5,473 nucleotides of DNA from Candidatus Altarchaeota archaeon (GTDB lineage Archaea; Altiarchaeota; Altiarchaeia; IMC4; SCGC-AAA252-I15), in assembly GCA_026394745.1 (NCBI GenBank), contig JAPKXP010000086.1:1-5473 (forward strand), read 5' to 3'. Position 1 is the first letter of the stretch, and the number at the start of each line of letters is the position of its first letter. Below are positions 1-5,473 of this stretch, piece after piece. Below the pieces are notes generated by a model that did no database searches, was not told where the DNA came from, and worked only from the letters and a program-made list of their open reading frames with translations. A program made the position numbers and the translations under genes.

Positions 1-667
1 TGACGCGGTAGTATGGGGCTGAAACGTAGTTTATCTTGAGCGTCGCGTCCTGTGTTTTATGGCCCTCGATTTCCGTGAGTGCTTTCCGGACCATGTTCAC
101 GCCGTCGGGCTCATAGCTCCTGAACTCGACGTACCCAGTTATCTCGACGAACGGGGCCTTGATGCTTTTTACGACCAGTTCGACGAGCTTTTTCTTTAGT
201 TTAGCGTCGATTGCGAGTCCGTCTGCTGCCGAGTTGTCTGAGGCGATTGCCTCCAAGCCCGCGTAGACGCTGTCGTATTTTTTGAGTATTTCCGTTCCTA
301 TCTTGTCCTTCAGTTCGGAGGGGTTTTCCTTCAGGTCTTTCGCAAGGACTTCGATTAGTTTCTCGGCCCTCTGCCTCTGCTTCACCTGCTGGAGCTTCTG
401 CTTCCTCTGGGAGTCGGTGACTCTTCGGAGCGACAAGTCTATGTGGCCTTTCTCGGGGTTGACTCCTAGGACTAGCAGGACTACTTTCTGTTCTTCCTTC
501 ACATAGTCCCTTATGTTCCTGACCCACTTGAGCGAGATTTCGCTGAGGTGCAGCATGCCGCGCATGCCACCGTATTCGTCGAGTATTATGAAGGCTCCCT
601 GCTTGAAAATATCCTTGACCGTACCCAACACTAGCTCCCCGGCTTCGGGATATTCCACGCCCTCCAT
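1..667 (-). CDS. eif2a: Translation initiation factor 2 subunit alpha (aIF2-alpha), 3' end off the window
   Basis: This is the alpha subunit of the heterotrimeric factor that carries initiator Met-tRNA to the small ribosomal subunit. 222 codons are visible, read leftward from ATG at 667. Residues about 11-83 form an S1/OB RNA-binding domain, with the family signature GMLHLSEIS at 37-45 and KGHIDLSLRRV at 73-83. A basic, helical middle domain follows (about 86-170), rich in Lys, Arg and Gln. The start of the alpha/beta domain that contacts the gamma subunit runs from about 175 and ends in SAPYYRV, close to the family's usual GAPRYRI-type motif. Family members have about 260-275 residues, so some 40-50 are missing off the left edge. 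Ser45 aligns with the regulatory Ser51 of eukaryotic eIF2-alpha. The gene is divergent from ilvN and has no neighbour visible downstream. Identification is by recognised motifs, not a search. Confidence 0.97.
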   Translation of the reverse strand, partial: MEGVEYPEAGELVLGTVKDIFKQGAFIILDEYGGMRGMLHLSEISLKWVRNIRDYVKEEQKVVLLVLGVNPEKGHIDLSLRRVTDSQRKQKLQQVKQRQRAEKLIEVLAKDLKENPSELKDKIGTEILKKYDSVYAGLEAIASDNSAADGLAIDAKLKKKLVELVVKSIKAPFVEITGYVEFRSYEPDGVNMVRKALTEIEGHKTQDATLKINYVSAPYYRV

Positions 668-692
668 TTTAGTATAAATACGTATATGATGA

Positions 693-700
693 GTATATAG
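693..700. promoter_or_regulatory. Symmetric TATA core in the 73-bp divergent promoter region
   Basis: The region between the two divergent starts (668-740) is strongly A/T-rich. The TATATA core at 694-699 reads the same on both strands. An archaeal TATA box sits about 26 bp before the transcription start. Rightward, this predicts a start near 722-724 and a leader of about 18 nt for ilvN. Leftward, it predicts a start near 670, leaving aIF2-alpha essentially leaderless. TATAAATA at 673-680 is an alternative rightward box. Assignment is by position and composition only. Confidence 0.5.
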
Positions 701-740
701 ATAAGCAGCGTTAGTTAATAAAGAAGTTAAAGAAGTTGAG

Positions 741-1229
741 ATGACTGGAGAGAGGATACACATTTTCACGGCGCTGGTCGAGCACAAGCCGGGGGTATTG
801 CAGAGGATTGCCTCGCTCTTCGCGAGGAGGAAGTTCAACATAGAGAGCATAACTGTCGGCGCGACCGAGAACCCGAGCGTCGCGAGGATGACCATAGTCA
901 GCAGGGGCGACGACAAGATTCTAGAGCAGATCAGCAAGCAGATGAACAAGCTCGTCAACGTCATAAAGGTTTCTGACTTGAACAAGGACGAGTGCGTCTG
1001 CAGGGAGCTTTGCATAGTAAAGGTTAACACGCCCGACGAGGAGAGGAAGGGGCAGGTGATAAGGTATTCGGAAGTCTTCAGGGGCAACGTAGTGGACGTG
1101 AGCCCTAAGAGCCTTGCGGTGGAGATTATTGGGGACAGCAGGAAGATTGAGGCTTTCCTGAACTTGATGCGCCCGCTTGGCATCAAGGAGATTGCGAGGA
1201 CTGGCGTGACTGCGGTGCCGCGCGGATAA
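741..1229 (+). CDS. ilvN: Acetolactate synthase small (regulatory) subunit
   Basis: This is the regulatory subunit of acetohydroxyacid synthase, the first common enzyme of valine, leucine and isoleucine synthesis. It activates the catalytic subunit (IlvB) and confers valine feedback inhibition. The 162 residues match the usual 158-170. An N-terminal ACT domain (about 5-78) carries HKPGVLQRIASLF and the hallmark FNIES at 32-36. The C-terminal domain (about 84-160) carries the conserved FRGNVVDVSP and ARTGV motifs. Gly18 and Asn33 correspond to valine-site residues Gly14 and Asn29 of E. coli IlvH; the position of its Asn11 is His15 here. The ATG at 741 is the only in-frame start near the 5' end and begins just before the ACT domain; no strong Shine-Dalgarno precedes it. 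No catalytic ilvB gene lies in the window. The M50 protease gene follows after 8 bp, so the two are probably cotranscribed, with no evident functional link. Confidence 0.95.
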   Translation: MTGERIHIFTALVEHKPGVLQRIASLFARRKFNIESITVGATENPSVARMTIVSRGDDKILEQISKQMNKLVNVIKVSDLNKDECVCRELCIVKVNTPDEERKGQVIRYSEVFRGNVVDVSPKSLAVEIIGDSRKIEAFLNLMRPLGIKEIARTGVTAVPRG

Positions 1230-1237
1230 AGCTTAAA

Positions 1238-2314
1238 ATGCGTTCATCCTACAGGGTATTCAGCGTCTTTGGCATTCCGGTCGAGCTTCACATAACATTC
1301 ATTGCGTTCTTTATTCTGCTGGCTGTCATGGGTCTTCCGTCGCTTTTGTTTTTCGCTCTGTTGTTCACGATAGTTTTGGCGCACGAGCTCTGCCATTCGG
1401 TAGTCGCGATTAGTTTTGGGATAAGGGTTCCGAAGATTACGCTCCTGCCTATCGGAGGTCTTGCGAGCGTCGAGCTTCCCGAGAATCCGCTGCAGGAGCT
1501 TGCGATAAGCATTTCCGGGCCGGTGTTCAACTTCGTTTTAGCCGGGGTCGGTATCGCCGCGATGGTTGCGTTCAACGTGAGTCTTGTGAGTTACGACAGC
1601 ATTCTTGCGGGTTTGGCTGCGGGTGAGCCGAGCGCGCTTTCGTTTGCTTCGATAGTCAATTTGCTTGTTTACGTGAACCTTTTGCTGGGCGGTTTGAATG
1701 CGCTCCCTGCTTTTCCGATGGACGGCGGGAGGATTCTTAGGAGCGCTCTTGCGCTGTGGCTTGACTATTTGACCGCGACCAGGATAGCTTTGGGCATAGG
1801 CCAGTTGTTCTTCATCTTTATGGTGCTGGCCGGCTTTTTGATGGGGAATTTCTGGTGGGTGATACTTGGCGTGTTCCTGTCCTTCGCCGGCAGCAATGAA
1901 GTCAAGTTTGTGACCGTGAGGAAGTCGTTCCAGGGGATAAAGCTGGGGGACATTGCGTCGAGGAACTACGCCCTCGTGAACGAGCAAGTCAGCGTCAGGG
2001 ACTTCATGGACATTATAGTTCGTAAGGGCGTGCGGTTTTACTTCGTCGTTGACAACATGGGGAAGGTGCGTGGGATGGTCGACTTGAACGCGCTGCAGTC
2101 GAAGAGCTTGAATGGTAAGGATCCGGTAGCGAGGTATGTGAACCGGGGCGCTGTCGTGGCGGAAGCCGGCGCCAGGGTCGAGGACGCTTTAAAGAGCGTC
2201 GTGTCGAATGACGTCATACTGGTCGTTGACGGCGGCAGACTTGTAGGGTATGTGACAGATGACGTTTTGGCTGATTCCATGGGCTATTATAATGCGTTAA
2301 GGAGAGTTAACTAG
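1238..2314 (+). CDS. M50 family intramembrane metalloprotease (site-2 protease type) with C-terminal CBS pair
   Basis: This membrane zinc protease cleaves substrates within or near the lipid bilayer; its substrate cannot be read from the sequence. The HEXXH motif is HELCH at 49-53, inside a hydrophobic helix (about 36-57). PIGGLA follows at 71-76 and ISGPVFN at 92-98. The third zinc ligand is in NALPAFPMDGG (154-164), Asp162, with Met in place of the more usual Leu before it. Hydrophobic segments lie near 17-34, 36-57, 95-113, 137-153, 183-201 and 205-217, giving the six-helix layout of the Methanocaldococcus S2P group. Residues about 235-358 form two CBS modules, a nucleotide-sensing unit that in this subfamily is thought to control activity from the cytoplasm. 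All catalytic residues are present, so it should be active. It follows ilvN by 8 bp without a strong Shine-Dalgarno. The stop is 47 bp before the next gene. Confidence 0.95.
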   Translation: MRSSYRVFSVFGIPVELHITFIAFFILLAVMGLPSLLFFALLFTIVLAHELCHSVVAISFGIRVPKITLLPIGGLASVELPENPLQELAISISGPVFNFVLAGVGIAAMVAFNVSLVSYDSILAGLAAGEPSALSFASIVNLLVYVNLLLGGLNALPAFPMDGGRILRSALALWLDYLTATRIALGIGQLFFIFMVLAGFLMGNFWWVILGVFLSFAGSNEVKFVTVRKSFQGIKLGDIASRNYALVNEQVSVRDFMDIIVRKGVRFYFVVDNMGKVRGMVDLNALQSKSLNGKDPVARYVNRGAVVAEAGARVEDALKSVVSNDVILVVDGGRLVGYVTDDVLADSMGYYNALRRVN

Positions 2315-2327
2315 CGGGGGTATATGA

Positions 2328-2338
2328 TTATTAAAATA
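2328..2338 (+). promoter_or_regulatory. Probable TATA box for the large secreted-protein gene
   Basis: The 47-bp gap between the M50 stop and the next ATG is almost entirely A and T after a short G run at 2316-2320. TTATTAAAATA at 2328-2338 is a plausible archaeal TATA box. Counting about 26 bp from its centre puts the transcription start at about 2359-2362, at the ATG itself, which would make a leaderless mRNA. This agrees with the absence of a Shine-Dalgarno sequence. The box is inferred from spacing alone, and TATATGATTA at 2321-2330 is an alternative. Confidence 0.45.
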
Positions 2339-2361
2339 GATAAATCCTATATTATAGTATT

Positions 2362-2454
2362 ATGGGAAAAGTCCTGGATGTAAAGGAGTTTAGGTTTCTC
2401 AAGACGTTTCTAGCGTTATTCATCTTCTATTCATTAGTCCAGTCGTCTTCTGCG
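2362..2454 (+). other. Signal peptide of the large secreted protein
   Basis: Residues 1-31 have a basic stretch (Lys8, Arg11, Lys14), a hydrophobic core FLALFIFYSLV at 16-26, and the small-residue end QSSSA, predicting Sec export with cleavage after Ala31. Cys34 follows closely (ALMC), so a lipoprotein-type cut is a weaker alternative; the core lacks a typical lipobox Gly or Ala just before the Cys. Confidence 0.75.
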
Positions 2455-5400
2455 CTTATGTGCAACCATTTCGAGGCCTCCAGCGTGCAGGGGCAGATAG
2501 GCTCTGACTCCTGCTGCAACCTATGTCCTGAACCGTATTACTTCAGGTGGCCTGCAGTCGGAACAGAGGTCGTCGACAACTCAATCACGTCAACCTGCGA
2601 AGGCAATAATCCTGGACTCGACATAAGGGCAGCCGACGGGGAGTCTGTATTCGCCGTAGGCAACGGCACAGTAACGTCCTTCATCAACAACGACCTCAAC
2701 GGCTACGACTGCGGCTGCGGCATGCAACTGGTTACCGACGACGGTAAATGGAGGGCTACGTACTGCCACCTGGTGGGCGACAGCAGGTGGATGATGTCGC
2801 TGTCAGGCAGGAGGGTGTTTAGAGGCAACGTGTTAGCATACGCTGGCGGAGGCCAGAGCAACGCAACCTGCAGGGGAGCGAGCACAAGCCCGCGGCTGCA
2901 CTTCAGGTTGGAGTACAACTACAACGGCCAATGGAGGTATGTGGACTCGAACACCTGCTTCATGGACACCTGCCAGTACTGGTACACGCAGAACGCTGAC
3001 GCAAGCAACCAGTGCATACCGCATGAGGGGGACAACACTTGCAGTGTCACGCCCAACTATGATATTACCAACGAGCTTAAGTACAGGTGGCCGACTTATG
3101 CCAGCGACCCTTCAGTCGGCGCGGGAGGCATTGGGATTTACTGGTACGCCAAGGTAACGGTCGGCAGTAACGGAATACTTTACTTGAACATGAGCGACGT
3201 ATACGACATAAGCACTAGGGACATACAGAAGGCTACGACTTCCAACAAGGCGAGGATAAACGACTTCGTCAAGCTTGTCAGGGTATACAGTAACGGCGAT
3301 GTGGAGTGCGGCAGGATTCAGGCAGGTGGGAGTGTGACGTGGGGCAGCGGAGCATCCTACTGCGATGACATAATCGGCATCGGGCTATCAGACTTCAAGA
3401 GAGGAGACTCGCTTGGCTCCAATGGTATAGTATTCCTTGAGTACAGGAAGAATCCGGACGCTTACGGCAAGTACCTTGTCGTGTCCGAGGAGTACGAGGT
3501 GATTGGAGTCAACGACAAGGACATAATAGACAGGTACATGGACCCAAGCTTCAACCAGGAGCTTACTGTGTATTACTTGGAGTACATTCTCGCGAGAAAG
3601 TGCGACCTCTACGGGCCGAGCATAGTGACCAGGCAGTGCAAGGACGGTAGAATCGCCTATTACGACAACACCCACGACTACGAGTGGAACGTCGAAGAGC
3701 TCAATTACACGGACTGCGAGTGGAACATAATAGACTCAGGAAAATACTACGACTACCCAGGAGTATACTTGAGCACCATAAACTTTTCTAGGATGAGCGT
3801 CTACGCAGGCTACCGCCTTACTAAGGTCGGGGAGGACTTGACCAGCGACGGGATACTGCACATCACTACGAAGAATATCAACATCGAGAACTGGTGGGAT
3901 GCGAAGGCAGGCTATCGGACAGTGGGTTGCGACGGCTGCGAGAAGATGAACGACAACCTTGCCTGCACGATGGGCGCTTCACTTGCGCAGAGCAACTACT
4001 TCTTTGGGACTGGAACTCCGCCTTACTACCACGAGATAGAGCAGTTTGGATCTAAGAGGGGTTGCGGCTACTGGAGTCCGACTGCTGCAGATTACTACGG
4101 CTTCGATGACAGAGACGATGACATTGGGCTTGACGCGGACGGGTACCGTGACATGTCTTATGATATGGAGTCCGGGAAACCAGACAAGGACATAATCCAA
4201 AAAGACAGCATAGAGACGATAAAAAGCAACGTTTCAATCTACGTGATAAGGGACGTTACATGGAGGGGGCCGCCGCACTGGGTTAACATACACGACATCC
4301 CGGACCCTAACAGCATATCCAGCCCCAGCGAGGACTACACGACCTTCAACGACTGGCTTATGCCCTGCGCGAATTACGCCGAATACAAGTGCGAGGAAAC
4401 AGGGGAAACAATATACGACACAGTGCAGGACCAGACGCCTTGCATTGCCATGGGATACACGCAGTGCGATATGAAGACTTATCCAGGCCACCCGGACTGC
4501 AACCACCCTGAGAACTGCAAGAACCCCACCACCAACTCGTCATGCCCGACCGCCGTTCCTAAACAGTGTAACCCGCACAAGTGGAGGTGCGCTACGGTAA
4601 ACACACAAACAGGCCAAACCTGCTCGGACTGGTGCTGCCTTGGCGGAGTGAAGATAGACGACGCGCAGTACAAGAGCCAGATACTTAATTACAGTGAATT
4701 CCCGCACAACAGGAACGGAGCCACCGGAGACGACCTCAACGACAACGAGCCTATTGCCGCCACCCCACCCGTGTTGAGCGACCCGGATGATGTGAGAGAC
4801 AGGTACTGGGAAGTCGAGCCTACTGAAGGAGCGGCATGGGGCAGCAGGATGCAGGGCACGAGGCCGGGATACAACAGCGGAACCAGTTCAAGAGACATGT
4901 ACGACAGGCCCACGAGCCTGCAGCACAACGCCTGCGACGCCTGCAGGAAGGACGACACCTGCCCGGAGATATGCATGACCTATGATATAAGGTACTACAG
5001 GCAGTTCGGCATAGACAGCGTCTGGGCGCACGTATTCAAGGCTTCGCCTGAACTCAACCTTTACTTCAACTCTGGTAGGAAGGTCATAGACATGAACCCG
5101 GCATGCCAGTGGCAGAACGAGCCGCCTGAGGAAGGAAAGCTTGACAGAGGCGAGTTAGGCTGCACGCAAAACAGCAACTGCTCGCACGGAGATGTTTGCA
5201 CTCCAGGAAACCGCTCGATAGACAGGCGCTGCTGCCCACTAGGCACAACCTACGACATAACCTACGGCTGCTGCATGCAGTGCGGAGTAAGCAACGTGAC
5301 CATGTACGACCTGAGTTACTGCGAAATCAAGAGGTCGCTAGGCGGAAACTGCAAATGCCAGCAGGGTGAAGGAAACTGCAGGAGCAATGAAGACTGTGAG

Positions 5401-5473
5401 ACGGGCCTAAACTGCACTGACAACATTTACACGCCAGGTCAGGATAGCGCATGCTGTGGTCCGGGTTTCCTGT
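2362..5473 (+). CDS. Large secreted cysteine-rich protein with N-terminal degenerate M23 domain; 3' end off the window
   Basis: The frame opens at ATG 2362 and stays open for 1037 codons to the right edge; no upstream in-frame start exists. Residues 1-11 are polar or charged, 12-31 are hydrophobic and end in a signal-peptidase-like SSSA, so the protein should be exported. Residues about 59-195 form an M23 (LytM-type) domain that lacks two active-site residues (see its own entry). Beyond residue 200 I recognise no family. This part is rich in Tyr, Asp, Asn and Gly, with an Asp-rich loop at 582-597. It is increasingly cysteine-rich: about 55 Cys in all, some 33 of them after residue 670, often as CC or CxxC. 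Twelve N-x-S/T sequons are present. A cysteine repeat occupies 934-1035. No second membrane helix is visible, so any surface anchor would lie past the window. Flanking genes have 0-3 Cys. A cell-surface or extracellular role is likely; the biochemical function is unknown. Confidence 0.88.
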   Translation, partial: MGKVLDVKEFRFLKTFLALFIFYSLVQSSSALMCNHFEASSVQGQIGSDSCCNLCPEPYYFRWPAVGTEVVDNSITSTCEGNNPGLDIRAADGESVFAVGNGTVTSFINNDLNGYDCGCGMQLVTDDGKWRATYCHLVGDSRWMMSLSGRRVFRGNVLAYAGGGQSNATCRGASTSPRLHFRLEYNYNGQWRYVDSNTCFMDTCQYWYTQNADASNQCIPHEGDNTCSVTPNYDITNELKYRWPTYASDPSVGAGGIGIYWYAKVTVGSNGILYLNMSDVYDISTRDIQKATTSNKARINDFVKLVRVYSNGDVECGRIQAGGSVTWGSGASYCDDIIGIGLSDFKRGDSLGSNGIVFLEYRKNPDAYGKYLVVSEEYEVIGVNDKDIIDRYMDPSFNQELTVYYLEYILARKCDLYGPSIVTRQCKDGRIAYYDNTHDYEWNVEELNYTDCEWNIIDSGKYYDYPGVYLSTINFSRMSVYAGYRLTKVGEDLTSDGILHITTKNINIENWWDAKAGYRTVGCDGCEKMNDNLACTMGASLAQSNYFFGTGTPPYYHEIEQFGSKRGCGYWSPTAADYYGFDDRDDDIGLDADGYRDMSYDMESGKPDKDIIQKDSIETIKSNVSIYVIRDVTWRGPPHWVNIHDIPDPNSISSPSEDYTTFNDWLMPCANYAEYKCEETGETIYDTVQDQTPCIAMGYTQCDMKTYPGHPDCNHPENCKNPTTNSSCPTAVPKQCNPHKWRCATVNTQTGQTCSDWCCLGGVKIDDAQYKSQILNYSEFPHNRNGATGDDLNDNEPIAATPPVLSDPDDVRDRYWEVEPTEGAAWGSRMQGTRPGYNSGTSSRDMYDRPTSLQHNACDACRKDDTCPEICMTYDIRYYRQFGIDSVWAHVFKASPELNLYFNSGRKVIDMNPACQWQNEPPEEGKLDRGELGCTQNSNCSHGDVCTPGNRSIDRRCCPLGTTYDITYGCCMQCGVSNVTMYDLSYCEIKRSLGGNCKCQQGEGNCRSNEDCETGLNCTDNIYTPGQDSACCGPGFL
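2536..2946 (+). other. M23 (LytM/lysostaphin-fold) peptidase-like domain with two active-site substitutions
   Basis: Residues about 59-195 follow the M23 pattern in order: YFRWPAVGTEV (60-70); GLDIRAADGESVFAVGNGTV, where active members have HxGxDixa..G.pV.a..dG.V; YCHL (134-137) for the Y-x-H motif; a G..V..G..lay.G stretch; and SPRLHFRLE (176-184) for the PHLHFE motif. Against LytM, the first zinc ligand His is Asn83, the Asp ligand is Asp87, the catalytic His of YxH is His136, the first His of HxH is Arg178, and the last zinc-ligand His is His180. Two of five active-site residues are therefore lost. Extra cysteines (DCGC, YCH, TCR) suggest disulfides within the fold. M23 enzymes cut peptide cross-links of murein; here a binding or structural role is more likely than catalysis. 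Confidence 0.85.
4105..4152 (+). other. Asp-rich, possibly calcium-binding loop in the large secreted protein
   Basis: Residues 582-597 read DDRDDDIGLDADGYRD, with eight Asp in 16 residues at alternating spacing and Gly at two turns. This resembles the DxDxDG-type loops of extracellular calcium-binding proteins such as thrombospondin type 3 or dockerin repeats, though only one copy is present and no full repeat or flanking EF-hand helix is clear. The call rests on residue spacing alone. Confidence 0.4.
5161..5466 (+). repeat. Two copies of a cysteine-knot-like module at the C-terminal end of the visible protein
   Basis: Residues 934-961 and 1006-1035 share the spacing C-x5-C-x5-C-x10/12-CC-x1-2-G. 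Copy one has Cys 934, 940, 946, 957, 958; copy two has Cys 1006, 1012, 1018, 1031, 1032. Matching positions around the cysteines include NSNC versus SNEDC, and a TPG between the third Cys and the CC pair in both. The DNA copies are not near-identical, so this is an old protein-level duplication. A linker (962-1005) with another eight cysteines separates them. Small disulfide-rich modules of similar spacing occur in many secreted proteins; no specific family is claimed. More copies may follow beyond the window. Confidence 0.65.

Noticed and set aside
201..527. A 108-codon minus-strand open frame
   Set aside because: It lies wholly within aIF2-alpha in another frame, has a low-complexity Arg/Glu/Pro-rich translation, and matches no family.
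1538..1987. A 149-codon minus-strand open frame opposite the M50 gene
   Set aside because: The plus strand encodes an unmistakable protease with conserved motifs throughout; the antisense translation shows no domain.
2315..2361. Transcription terminator after the M50 gene
   Set aside because: No hairpin and no run of more than two or three T was found; the A/T content is better explained as promoter.
2455..2463. Lipoprotein attachment at Cys34
   Set aside because: The residues before Cys34 (ALM) fit a lipobox poorly, and an ordinary signal-peptidase site after Ala31 explains the region better.
3061..3120. A second M23 domain suggested by a second KYRWP motif at 240-244
   Set aside because: The following residues lack the HxGxD, YxH and HxH series, so the short match to YFRWP looks coincidental.
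2703..5246. Many short frames inside the large gene, including a plus-strand one at 2939-3157
   Set aside because: They overlap the continuous 1037-codon frame, which has a signal peptide, an M23 pattern and consistent cysteine spacing. The short frames are by-products of its base composition.

Overview
The window is archaeal. The leftmost gene is the alpha subunit of archaeal/eukaryotic initiation factor 2, which bacteria lack. The upstream regions carry A/T-rich TATA-like boxes rather than bacterial -35/-10 pairs, no start has a strong Shine-Dalgarno sequence, and arginine AGG and isoleucine ATA codons are frequent. The exact lineage cannot be fixed from the sequence. A very large cysteine-rich secreted protein beside housekeeping genes fits a DPANN-type or other poorly characterised archaeon, but this is only an inference.

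Layout: (1) 1-667, minus strand: aIF2-alpha, with its C-terminus cut off by the left edge. (2) 668-740: a 73-bp divergent promoter region with a symmetric TATATA core. (3) 741-1229, plus strand: acetolactate synthase regulatory subunit (ilvN), complete. (4) 1238-2314, plus strand: an M50 (site-2-protease type) intramembrane metalloprotease with a C-terminal CBS pair, 8 bp behind ilvN and probably in the same transcript. (5) 2315-2361: a short A/T-rich gap with a probable promoter. (6) 2362-5473, plus strand: an open frame of at least 1037 codons with no stop, running off the right edge. It encodes a secreted protein with a signal sequence, an M23 (LytM/lysostaphin-fold) domain near the N-terminus, about 55 cysteines, 12 N-glycosylation sequons, an Asp-rich loop and a C-terminal cysteine-knot-like repeat.

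The first three genes are ordinary. The novelty lies in the last. Its M23 domain has lost one of the three zinc ligands (His to Asn) and one of the two catalytic histidines (His to Arg), so it looks like a peptidase fold kept for binding or structure in an organism presumed to lack murein. About 800 residues that I cannot assign to any family follow it. No RNA gene, CRISPR array, insertion sequence or obvious terminator was seen, and no stretch over 300 bases lacks a gene.
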